From Vulcanisaeta distributa (GTDB lineage Archaea > Thermoproteota > Thermoprotei > Thermoproteales > Thermocladiaceae): DNA of 9,312 nucleotides. The position numbers were made by a program, and so were the translations under genes. This document shows positions 1 through 6,708 of this stretch, in pieces. The stretch spans positions 2,415 to 11,726 of the forward strand of contig DAXY01000036.1 in NCBI GenBank assembly GCA_002506645.1. The letters run 5' to 3'. The number at the start of each line of letters is the position of its first letter. The first letter of the stretch is position 1. The notes beneath the pieces were generated by a model, which did not search any database, was not told the DNA's origin, and saw only the letters and a list, made by a program, of their open reading frames with translations.

Positions 1-165
1 GGTATTAGGCAGGGTGACGTAATTACGGCAATTGACGGGGAGGAATTGTCAAGCATTGTCCAGCTAAAGGTGCACTTGGCGAGGAGTTTTATCGAGGGTA
101 ATAGGGTATTTGACTTAACCGTGGTTAGGGGTAGGACGAGGTATAGGATTAAGGTGAGCATTTAG
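1..165 (+). CDS. C-terminal fragment of a PDZ-domain protein, probably an HtrA/Deg-type serine protease
   Basis: Frame 1 is open from the left edge to a TAG at 163-165 and encodes 54 residues, so the 5' part of the gene lies outside the window. The fragment starts GIRQGDVITAIDGEEL, the classic PDZ carboxylate-binding strand and turn (G-x-x-x-GD-x-I-x-x-x-(D/N)G), and continues through a helix (LKVHLARSF) to a closing strand, FDLTVVRGRTRYRIKVSI. This is the usual end of the PDZ domain in S1C (HtrA/DegP-like) proteases. The protease domain itself is not visible, so the protease assignment is inference. A site-2 protease or another PDZ protein is also possible. It is followed 16 nt later by the TATA box of the next gene, so the two are probably transcribed separately. 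Confidence 0.7.
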   Translation, partial: GIRQGDVITAIDGEELSSIVQLKVHLARSFIEGNRVFDLTVVRGRTRYRIKVSI

Positions 166-180
166 TGGTAATCATTTCTG

Positions 181-192
181 TTTAAAAATTTA
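181..192 (+). promoter_or_regulatory. TATA box for the phosphodiesterase gene
   Basis: The run TTTAAAAATTTA at 181-192 is the only strongly AT-rich element in the 52-nt gap. Its centre is about 31 nt from the ATG at 218. With the archaeal TATA-to-start distance of about 25-27 nt, transcription would begin a few nt before the ATG. No Shine-Dalgarno sequence precedes the ATG, which fits a leaderless or near-leaderless mRNA. Confidence 0.55.
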
Positions 193-217
193 AAATGTAA
201 GCCTGCCCCAATCAACA

Positions 218-1363
218 ATGGGTGGGTTGGCAATACCAAATTACTCAGGCGAGGGGATTCTGAATCTGGCCAATACATTATTGTCACACTTCGGCGCACC
301 ACCCAGGGGGTCTAAGTTAAGGCTCGACCTAGACTTAAGCGATAGCGTGGTTTTAATACTAATTGACGGCCTCGGTTATGGAGATTTAACGAATGTAATG
401 GGCAACTCACTGCCCGTGAGTAGGCTCTATAGGATAACCTCCACATTCCCCACAACCACGTCTACGGTATTGACGACGCTATTCACAGGCTTAAGCCCCG
501 GCCAGCACGGGGTTTTAGGCCCCAACCTCTACGTTAAGGAGGTTGGGTCCATAGTAAATACGTTATCGATGGGTCCCGTGACCGGCGAGAGGGATGGTCT
601 TTACAAAATGGGTTATGACCTGAGGAGGTTATTCCCAATAAAATCTACCATATTCGAGGAACTAAGCAACATGGGTATAAGGAGTAGGGTTTATGTGCCC
701 AAGGGCCTATCCGGCGGTTTATCGAGGATAACGTATGCGGGGGCTGAGGTTGTGGAGTACGCAACGCCGTATGACGCGATAGTAAATGCGTCAAAGTTCT
801 TAAGCGAGCATAGGACCAGCTTCGTGCACATATACATAACCAGCGTGGACTCGGCCGCGCATAAGTATGGCCCGGACTCCGAGGAGTGCATTGCCGTGAT
901 TAGGGAGACCGTGGACTCCGTAATCAGGCTTGCCAAGAAGTACCTAGTCAACTCCACGGTATTGATAACCGCGGATCATGGCCATGATGAGGTTAGTTCA
1001 AATATCAGGGCCAACGACATACCGGGACTAATGAGACTTCTACATGTACCACCCTACGGCGATGCCAGGGCAATATACCTTAAGCTTAGCGATGGGTATG
1101 GCATTGATGAATTAATGGGGTTACTAAGTAAGTACAACGTGCGTGGACGCTTCATTGGTAGGGAGGAGGCCGTGGGCATGGGCCTATTCGGCGAGGTGTC
1201 TGGGGATGTGATTGATAGGGTTGGTGATGTAATATTCATACCTAGCAGTGGTTCATCATTCATTTACCTATACAGGCCGGATAATGAGGAGGTGCTGGCC
1301 CTGAGGGGTCAACATGGTGGGTTAACCGAGAGGGAGCTCTACGTCCCATTGATCCAACTGTGA
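218..1363 (+). CDS. Alkaline phosphatase superfamily protein (type I phosphodiesterase / nucleotide pyrophosphatase family)
   Basis: This 381-aa protein should be a metal-dependent hydrolase that cleaves phosphodiester or phosphomonoester bonds. The substrate cannot be told from sequence. All expected metal and nucleophile positions are visible. Asp50 is in VVLILIDGLGYGD. The nucleophilic Thr lies in FPTTTST (Thr80 or Thr81), before the FTGLSPGQHG motif at 89-98. Asp211 and His215 are in TSVDSAAHKYGP, Asp253-His254 in ITADHGH, and His366 in RGQHGG near the C-terminus. This order is that of the nucleotide pyrophosphatase/phosphodiesterase branch (COG1524). No signal peptide or membrane helix is evident, so it is probably cytoplasmic. 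The ATG at 218 fits the TATA box at 181-192. Its stop codon TGA directly abuts the stop of convergent SRP54. Confidence 0.87.
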   Translation: MGGLAIPNYSGEGILNLANTLLSHFGAPPRGSKLRLDLDLSDSVVLILIDGLGYGDLTNVMGNSLPVSRLYRITSTFPTTTSTVLTTLFTGLSPGQHGVLGPNLYVKEVGSIVNTLSMGPVTGERDGLYKMGYDLRRLFPIKSTIFEELSNMGIRSRVYVPKGLSGGLSRITYAGAEVVEYATPYDAIVNASKFLSEHRTSFVHIYITSVDSAAHKYGPDSEECIAVIRETVDSVIRLAKKYLVNSTVLITADHGHDEVSSNIRANDIPGLMRLLHVPPYGDARAIYLKLSDGYGIDELMGLLSKYNVRGRFIGREEAVGMGLFGEVSGDVIDRVGDVIFIPSSGSSFIYLYRPDNEEVLALRGQHGGLTERELYVPLIQL

Positions 1364-2704
1364 TCACTCACCAATTAACCTGCCCAACCTCCTACGTGAC
1401 TTCTTTATCTGGCTAACCATCCTCTTCATTAATTGGTAATAATTGAGTAGTTCCTTAACGTCCTTCGGCGACACCCCAGCGCCTTTAGCTATCCTGCGTA
1501 TCCTCGATGCATTGATTATGTCTGGGTTCATTAACTCCTCCTTAGTCATTGAGTCCAGGATGTACCTCCACCTCCTCAGCATTTCCTGGGCACTACTCAT
1601 CCTCTCCTCATCAAGCATCACGGCCCTGTACTGCATCGGCAACATACTAGTTGGTAGTAATTCCAGGATTTTACTCAGCGGTCCAAGCCTCATTATGGAG
1701 TCAATCTGCTTCTTAATAGTTAGTAGGTTTATCTTACCCTCCTCAATCTCCTCCATGACCTTACTCTCCTCCTCAACGGCCTTAATCCTCTCAATCAATG
1801 TCTCAAGATCACCCATGCCGAGGAGTCTCGACACGTACTTATTCGCGTCAAACACCTCGATCTCGTCAATATCCTCACCAACGCCAATGAACTTAATCCT
1901 GGCGCCACTCCTTATTACTGACGTCAATGCGCCGCCGGCCTTGGCCGTGCTGTCCATCTTCGTCAGGAACACGCTGTGTATCGGCACGTACTTCATGAAT
2001 GCCTCGGTTTGGGCAGCCGCCTGCCTACCTACCGTCGCGTCGATCACCAGCATGACCTCATCGGGCTTAGCCTCATCATAAATTGCCCTAGCCTCCCTCA
2101 GCAACTCCTCCTCGTTCCTATGCCTACCCGCCGTGTCAATTATTACCAGGTCAGCCCTATTCCTACGCATGTACTCGAGGCCATGCCTCAATATGGCTAT
2201 TGGGTCCCTGGAACCCTCCTCACCATAGAATAGGGCATTGACCCTCTCGGCCAATTGCTTAAGTTGGTGATAAGCACCAGGCCTATACGTGTCTGTCTCG
2301 ATGAGCCCCACCCTCAGGTTCCTCTTTATGTAGAACCTGGCGAGCTTAGCCGCTGAGGTTGTTTTACCACTACCTTCAACACCAATGAGCATCAACCTAT
2401 ACGGCCTCTTACTAATGCTGACGTCAGGCGCGCCCTCACCACCCAAGGCCTTCACCAACTCTTGATAGAGTAGGTATAGTAGGAATTCCTTGCTCGTGAT
2501 GCCCTGGGGAGGTCTCTCCTGCCTAAACCTATCCTCAATGGCCCTCGTTATTGATAGGACCACGTCGGCGCTAACGTCGGCCCTCAGTAATATCCTCTGG
2601 ATATCCCTCAAGACCTCCTTGAGCGTAGCCTCATCTATGTAATTCAACCCCCTAATCCTATTGACCAGGTTCGTGAATGCCTCAATCAATGGGTTTGGCG
2701 CCAC
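1364..2704 (-). CDS. srp54: Signal recognition particle 54 kDa protein (SRP54), GTPase
   Basis: SRP54 binds 7S SRP RNA and signal peptides of nascent chains and, with FtsY, directs ribosomes to the Sec translocon. The 446 aa match the usual archaeal length. The order is an N-terminal helical bundle (about 1-95), then a G domain with P-loop GVEGSGKTT (108-116), DTYRPGA (138-144), DTAGRH (190-195) and TKMD (247-250). GVGEDIDEIEVFD closes the G domain, and the methionine-rich M domain runs from about 300 to 435. The M-domain stretch SRIRRIAKGAGVSPKDVKELL is the SRP RNA-binding motif, and the presence of an M domain rules out FtsY. The start is GTG at 2704, with a TATA box about 28-30 nt upstream, so the message is probably leaderless. 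The neighbouring KaiC-like gene ends 34 nt upstream. Confidence 0.95.
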   Translation of the reverse strand: MAPNPLIEAFTNLVNRIRGLNYIDEATLKEVLRDIQRILLRADVSADVVLSITRAIEDRFRQERPPQGITSKEFLLYLLYQELVKALGGEGAPDVSISKRPYRLMLIGVEGSGKTTSAAKLARFYIKRNLRVGLIETDTYRPGAYHQLKQLAERVNALFYGEEGSRDPIAILRHGLEYMRRNRADLVIIDTAGRHRNEEELLREARAIYDEAKPDEVMLVIDATVGRQAAAQTEAFMKYVPIHSVFLTKMDSTAKAGGALTSVIRSGARIKFIGVGEDIDEIEVFDANKYVSRLLGMGDLETLIERIKAVEEESKVMEEIEEGKINLLTIKKQIDSIMRLGPLSKILELLPTSMLPMQYRAVMLDEERMSSAQEMLRRWRYILDSMTKEELMNPDIINASRIRRIAKGAGVSPKDVKELLNYYQLMKRMVSQIKKSRRRLGRLIGE

Positions 2705-2727
2705 TGCGAATCAATCTCTGCCTAATA

Positions 2728-2743
2728 CCTTAAATAATTTATT
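2728..2743 (-). promoter_or_regulatory. TATA box for srp54
   Basis: On the minus strand the sequence reads AATAAATTATTTAAGG, with its core (TTATTTAA) about 28-30 nt from the GTG start at 2704. It overlaps the stop codon of the upstream KaiC-like gene (TAA at 2739-2741). Srp54 therefore seems to have its own promoter nested against the preceding gene, and no SD sequence is needed or seen. Confidence 0.55.
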
Positions 2744-3788
2744 GCGGGTATTGCTGGGTCTCGTAGTATTGGGATGTGTAGTACTGCTGCGGGTAGTAAT
2801 AGTAATAGCCCTGCGGGGCCTGCTGCCCGCAATAATAACTCCTGTAGTAATTGAGCGCGTTCTCATCATTTAATGGGCCAATTACGTAAATACCGCCTGG
2901 CCCTATCTCGTATATGAGCTTCACCGGCCTAATGGGCATCCACCTCATCTTCCTAATGAACATGACCCTGGCCAGGCACTCAAAGTTGCTATTGGCCATG
3001 GATATTTCCCTAAGGGAGAGCATTATGACACCACTTGCCAAGTACTCCTCAACACCAAACCTACTAAGCTTATTCTCCTCGCCCGTGGGTATTTCCGAGG
3101 TCATTATGGTGGTCACGTCCTTAAGCTTCTTGAGCTGGAACACCAACTCCCTAAGGTACTCTCTAATCCAGATGATGTCCTGGTGGCTCATTATTATCAA
3201 CGGCGCTATTGGGTCTATGACTAACCTCTTAACGTTGTACTTCCTGACCTGCTCAATAATCATCTTAGCCAAGTCCCTCGGGTCGAGGGTTATCTTCTCA
3301 TCACGTGCATAAATGCGGAAGTACGTCCTGAAGTCGGCCATTATTAACTTATTATTCTTTTCATACACATCGAGGTCCCAACCAAGTGCGTCCCTAACAC
3401 CCCTCTTAACGTCTTCTGACGGTTCATCAACAGTCACGTACATGCCCACCTCACCAAGCTCCGCGCCCGTCCTCAGGAATGTTAAGCTGAATATCGTCTT
3501 CCCAGTACCCGCCTCACCAGCTATTAAGTAAACCTCACCCCTCTTGAACCCACCACCGAGTACGTACGTGTCTAGGTAATTAATCCCCGTAAGTGCCTTA
3601 TCCTCGTAGTAATAATAGTAGTATGGGTATTGATCCTGGGGATAAGGCATTGTCTGTGTATTGTATGGGTATTGATAATAAGTCGTTGCGTCATTGTAGT
3701 AATTAGTTGATTGATAATTTCCATAATAATTATTATAATTCGAATAAGTATCTGAATCCGAAACCGCCTGTCTCTTCATTGAATTCAT
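2739..3788 (-). CDS. KaiC-family RecA-superfamily ATPase with tyrosine-rich N- and C-terminal tails
   Basis: The core (about residues 64-308) is a single KaiC/RadA-like ATPase domain (COG0467). It opens with LTGINYLDTYVLGGGFKRGEVYLIAGEAGTGKT-type sequence; the Walker A motif is GEAGTGKT at 91-98. The acidic pair Asp121-Glu122 in YVTVDEPSED occupies the place of the catalytic glutamates, and Walker B is RLVID ending at Asp192. Related archaeal proteins are ATP-binding regulators or, as ArlH/FlaH, archaellum motor components; the role here is unknown. Unusually, residues 15-61 hold 19 Tyr with many Asn, Gln and Pro, including six consecutive Tyr at 56-61. The last 41 residues hold 14 Tyr and 9 Gln. 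Both tails look disordered and prion-like. The ATG at 3788 matches a TATA box at 3813-3823; a second ATG at 3779 is an alternative start. Srp54 follows and PINA precedes on the same strand. Confidence 0.85.
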   Translation of the reverse strand: MNSMKRQAVSDSDTYSNYNNYYGNYQSTNYYNDATTYYQYPYNTQTMPYPQDQYPYYYYYYEDKALTGINYLDTYVLGGGFKRGEVYLIAGEAGTGKTIFSLTFLRTGAELGEVGMYVTVDEPSEDVKRGVRDALGWDLDVYEKNNKLIMADFRTYFRIYARDEKITLDPRDLAKMIIEQVRKYNVKRLVIDPIAPLIIMSHQDIIWIREYLRELVFQLKKLKDVTTIMTSEIPTGEENKLSRFGVEEYLASGVIMLSLREISMANSNFECLARVMFIRKMRWMPIRPVKLIYEIGPGGIYVIGPLNDENALNYYRSYYCGQQAPQGYYYYYPQQYYTSQYYETQQYPQ

Positions 3789-3812
3789 TGTCTCGCAGTA
3801 ACTGTTAAGAGT

Positions 3813-3823
3813 GCTTATATATG
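3813..3823 (-). promoter_or_regulatory. TATA box for the KaiC-like ATPase gene
   Basis: In the 45-nt gap behind the PINA stop codon, the minus strand carries CATATATAAGC. Its centre lies about 30 nt upstream of the ATG at 3788, predicting a transcript that starts within a few nt of that codon. This favours the first ATG over the in-frame ATG three codons later. Confidence 0.6.
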
Positions 3824-3833
3824 TTGCGTTTCG

Positions 3834-5423
3834 TCAATGTTCCTTCGGTCTTACCTTAAGTTGAACGTTGAACTTCTTCCTAATATTCTCGAGTTTAGGT
3901 AGGCCCTTGGAAATAACGACGCCCAGGTACGCATCGGGGACCTGTATCACGACAGATCCATCCTCACTCTTAATTATTGATATTTCCTCGGGCGGCACGT
4001 ACTTCCTCAAAACCCTAACAATCCTACCAATCAGTCTCTTATCACCAACTGCTTGACTAACCCTACGTGACTTACCGATCGGCGTCACGAAGATCTCCTC
4101 ACCGAACACGTAGATTTCGTACTCCACGGTATCGTTTATGAAATCCTTAACAACAACAACGGGCCTGGCCAAGTCCTCCTCGCTCATGCCCTCGGGCACC
4201 TTAACCGTGAGTTCGAGACTATACACCCTCTGGACCTCGCCATCCTTCATGAAGAGCACAGTATCTATTATCGATGGTAACATGCCCAGCTCGGTCCTAC
4301 CTATGAACCTCTGTACCGCATCTATGGGGCTTGTAGCGTGGACTACGCCTACCATGCCGACGCCGGCCAACCTGAGGTCTATGTATAATTGGAAGTCTGC
4401 CGTATCCCTCATCTCGTCGAATATTGTGAAGTCGGGCCTCGATAGCAGTAATAGGTCATGTATCTCCTCAGACGAGGCGTAGGTCTTCGATATCTGTGTT
4501 ATTTCATTGGGCAGTATCATGTCCCTCGGCGACTCCACCGTCTTGACGACCCTGCCGAGGCCCATGTAGTACTCAGCCAGTGCCTGGGCGAAGGTAGTCT
4601 TGCCGGCGCCAGGGGGCCCAGCTATTAATATGCCCTCGGCCTGCTTGCTCAACCTCTCAAGAACCTTGGGATGTAGTGAGTACTCCTCGAGCCTCCTCTT
4701 GATTAGGGGCTTGACGGCCGTTATCTCGATACCGTCCGAGACGGGGGGTAGCGCAATCACAATCCTGTACTCACCATGCTGAATAATTAGTGAGTTTTCC
4801 CTCCTAATCTCAACCCTCGTATTGCTGTCGGCCATGAGCGATGCCGATATTAATTCCCTAACCACCCTCTCGAGGTACTCCCTACTGAGTGGTTCATTGC
4901 CCAGGGGCACTAACTGCCAATTACCTGGCCTGCCCTTCTTGGCGTAGGGTATTGAGCCCTCCTTCAGGTGGACGGACATTGTGTCACTATCGAAGAACTT
5001 CTCAATCTCTAACTTATCCTTACGTTGCCCAATGAATAGGGTCTCGATACCCATTGCCCGCGAGATCTCGAAATTCAACTCATCGCTCGTCACGAGCGTC
5101 GCGCCTAATTCCCTGGCCAACTCCCTAACTATTTCATCAACTGAGTGCTGGTCGGGCCTCGTTATTGACTTTGGCATTGTTGATACGTACTCAATCCTCA
5201 CGTCCTCGAGGCCTAGCTTGCTTATTGAATCCATTATGTAGTTCAATTCCCTAATACCTAACCAACCCAGTGCACCACCTGCCCTAGCCTCACTCTCAAA
5301 CCTCCTAACTATCTCCGTATGTATCAATAGCCTACCCCTGATACTACCCCTCAATATTACCTCCTTTAGGCTTCCGTCCAAGAATACCGATGTGTCAGGT
5401 ACGTAAATACTGCTTACCTGCAT
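3834..5423 (-). CDS. pina: PINA-type ATPase: PIN domain + VirB11/PilT-like ATPase + KH domain (Holliday junction migration ATPase family)
   Basis: This 529-aa protein has the three-part architecture of archaeal PINA (COG1855). In Sulfolobus islandicus the family is a hexameric ATPase that promotes Holliday-junction branch migration and works with Hjc and Hjm. Residues 1-135 form a PIN domain with acidic positions Asp10, Glu37, Asp96 and Asp114 in place. The ATPase spans about 240-400: Walker A GPPGAGKTT (269-277), a Walker B-like FDEMRD (335-340) and His362 in VVHATSP, the secretion-ATPase His-box position. Residues from about 465 to the end form a KH-like RNA/DNA-binding domain (VVIQVPDAYLGVVISKG). 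The assignment to this family is firm; the recombination role is transferred from the Sulfolobus work. The start is ATG at 5423 without an SD. A TATA-like element lies about 39 nt upstream, so a short leader of about 10-14 nt is likely. Confidence 0.9.
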   Translation of the reverse strand: MQVSSIYVPDTSVFLDGSLKEVILRGSIRGRLLIHTEIVRRFESEARAGGALGWLGIRELNYIMDSISKLGLEDVRIEYVSTMPKSITRPDQHSVDEIVRELARELGATLVTSDELNFEISRAMGIETLFIGQRKDKLEIEKFFDSDTMSVHLKEGSIPYAKKGRPGNWQLVPLGNEPLSREYLERVVRELISASLMADSNTRVEIRRENSLIIQHGEYRIVIALPPVSDGIEITAVKPLIKRRLEEYSLHPKVLERLSKQAEGILIAGPPGAGKTTFAQALAEYYMGLGRVVKTVESPRDMILPNEITQISKTYASSEEIHDLLLLSRPDFTIFDEMRDTADFQLYIDLRLAGVGMVGVVHATSPIDAVQRFIGRTELGMLPSIIDTVLFMKDGEVQRVYSLELTVKVPEGMSEEDLARPVVVVKDFINDTVEYEIYVFGEEIFVTPIGKSRRVSQAVGDKRLIGRIVRVLRKYVPPEEISIIKSEDGSVVIQVPDAYLGVVISKGLPKLENIRKKFNVQLKVRPKEH

Positions 5424-5456
5424 CCCGCTTATCGCTATGTAATCGATACAAGCTAC

Positions 5457-5468
5457 CCTTAATAAACA
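5457..5468 (-). promoter_or_regulatory. TATA-like box for the PINA gene
   Basis: The minus strand reads TGTTTATTAAGG in the 67-nt gap between mevalonate kinase and PINA. The centre is about 39 nt from the ATG at 5423, slightly farther than for the leaderless genes here. Either a leader of about 12 nt is made or a different element is used. Confidence 0.4.
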
Positions 5469-5490
5469 CTTTTACTCATAATAAGTCCTA

Positions 5491-6483
5491 TTAATCACCG
5501 TCGATAACGACGGCGCCCTCCATGTCTAGGGCAGCCCTCAACACCGAACCGCCCGTAAGCTCTATAGCCTTCTCAACCTCAACCTTGTCGGACAGCGCAA
5601 TCATACAACCACCACCCCCAGCACCCGTTAGTTTAGCCCCGAGGGCACCGGCGCCTCGGGCTGCGTAGACCAACTCGTTCAATTGCCTCGTAGATACGCC
5701 GAGGGCCTCCAGCAGTCCGTGGTTTATGTTCATTAACATACCCATTAATTCCAAGTCGCCTCTCTCCAGCGCCTCCCTACCCCTCCTCGTGATTAAGCCT
5801 ATTGACCTTATTATCGGTTCGATTACGTCCCTCATCATTTCATACTTCCTCCTTACCATGGCCACCAAGTCCTTTGTCGTGCTCGTCCTCGGTACGTAAC
5901 CAATGATTAATGGTACGGCGATCCTGGGCTTAACGGGCTCCATAACCGCGTTATCGCCCTCGGGCCTCACGTACATTATACCCCCGAAGGTTGCCATCGT
6001 CGTGTCGGTGGGGCTTGCCGACCCCTGGACATCCCTCTCGACCTGCCATGCCAGGCGCGCCAACTCGCGCTTATCAATGTCATAACCCACCTCCCTTATG
6101 TACGCATATATTGTTGCGACGGCTACCGCGGCTGAGGTGCCAAGCCCAGCGCCAACGGGCATCTCTGACCGTATCTCCAGGTCTATGCCGGCCTTCCTGT
6201 CCAGGTAGTTCATGGCCACCTCGACGGCCCTCTTAACATAACTCAGCGCGGAGATTACGGCGCCGTAGTCTGTCCTGGCTACTATATCGCCGTCCTCGCT
6301 GATCGTGACCGAGACACCCGCTAGTTTCAAGTCCCTGGCGTTAATGCTTACCTTATTATCATCCCTAGCCCTTGCCGTGACATAGACGTACTTATTAATT
6401 GCCATGGCCAGGGCGGGCTCGCCATAAACAACCGCATGCTCGCCATAGAGTATTACCTTACCGGGCGCCCTTACAGTGACCAC
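5491..6483 (-). CDS. mvk: Mevalonate kinase (GHMP kinase family)
   Basis: The enzyme phosphorylates mevalonate with ATP to 5-phosphomevalonate, feeding the cytoplasmic pathway that makes the isoprenoid chains of archaeal lipids. The 330 aa are a normal archaeal length. GHMP motif 1 is PGKVILYGEHAVVYG at 7-21, with Lys9 and Glu15. Motif 2 is the ATP-binding loop PVGAGLGTSAA at 109-119. Glu149 and Asp160 (in ASPTDTT) are the expected metal ligand and catalytic base. Motif 3 is GAKLTGAGGGGC at 282-293. EHAVVYG and the overall pattern favour mevalonate kinase over homoserine or phosphomevalonate kinase. The start is GTG at 6483: the second codon is GTC, a stop lies shortly upstream in another frame, and a TATA-like element sits about 25 nt away, consistent with a leaderless message. 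None of the neighbours belongs to the mevalonate pathway. Confidence 0.94.
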   Translation of the reverse strand: MVTVRAPGKVILYGEHAVVYGEPALAMAINKYVYVTARARDDNKVSINARDLKLAGVSVTISEDGDIVARTDYGAVISALSYVKRAVEVAMNYLDRKAGIDLEIRSEMPVGAGLGTSAAVAVATIYAYIREVGYDIDKRELARLAWQVERDVQGSASPTDTTMATFGGIMYVRPEGDNAVMEPVKPRIAVPLIIGYVPRTSTTKDLVAMVRRKYEMMRDVIEPIIRSIGLITRRGREALERGDLELMGMLMNINHGLLEALGVSTRQLNELVYAARGAGALGAKLTGAGGGGCMIALSDKVEVEKAIELTGGSVLRAALDMEGAVVIDGD

Positions 6484-6708
6484 AGTGGCTATAGCACTTT
6501 AGGAAAATTAAGCTCTTCCACCGAACAGCCCGAGCCCTTCGGCCTACTAAGGCCAATTATTATGTTAGTCACGGTCTTACGTGCGTCATTAAGTCCGCGA
6601 ATTACTGCAACGTAACTCGGTATTAATATTGCAAACCCTGAGAGGGGCGGTTGTTGATGCGCAGTCGAGATTACTTTCAATTATCCCTAAATGGCTAAGT
6701 ATAATTCG
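6484..6708. other. 225-nt intergenic region with inverted repeats, no assigned gene
   Basis: This is the longest gap in the window, between the MFS stop and mevalonate kinase. On the minus strand it contains a compact hairpin, GGCCT-TAGT-AGGCC (about 6543-6556), followed by CCGAAGGGCTCGG-type sequence (about 6526-6545) that can form alternative GC stems. I found no tRNA arms and no complete C/D box set. A TTG-initiated frame of 63 codons (6680-6489) crosses it but I do not believe it is a gene. The mevalonate kinase promoter is at its left end. Confidence 0.4.
6503..6513 (-). promoter_or_regulatory. TATA-like box for mevalonate kinase
   Basis: On the minus strand GCTTAATTTTC-type sequence is centred about 25 nt upstream of the GTG start at 6483, the spacing expected for a leaderless transcript. 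It sits at the end of a structured, otherwise unexplained 225-nt gap. Confidence 0.4.

Noticed and set aside
1443..2081. 212-codon plus-strand open frame opposite srp54
   Set aside because: It is a Ser/Leu/Ile-rich shadow produced by the codon bias of the SRP54 gene on the other strand; it has no motif or promoter.
2914..3312. 132-codon plus-strand frame opposite the KaiC-like ATPase
   Set aside because: It lies wholly inside a gene with clear Walker motifs, and its composition is typical of antisense frames in this genome.
3600..3625. TAG/TAA-like trinucleotide run resembling a microsatellite
   Set aside because: On the coding strand it is a mixture of TAT and TAC codons for the Tyr run of the KaiC-like protein, so it is explained by the protein sequence rather than by a DNA repeat.
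6489..6680. 63-codon minus-strand frame starting with TTG, ending 5 nt before mevalonate kinase
   Set aside because: It has a weak TTG start without an SD or well-placed TATA box. It uses Arg codons CGC and CGT in a region where genes favour AGG, shows no recognisable motif, overlaps the inverted repeats and the mevalonate kinase TATA box, and a frame this short is expected by chance.
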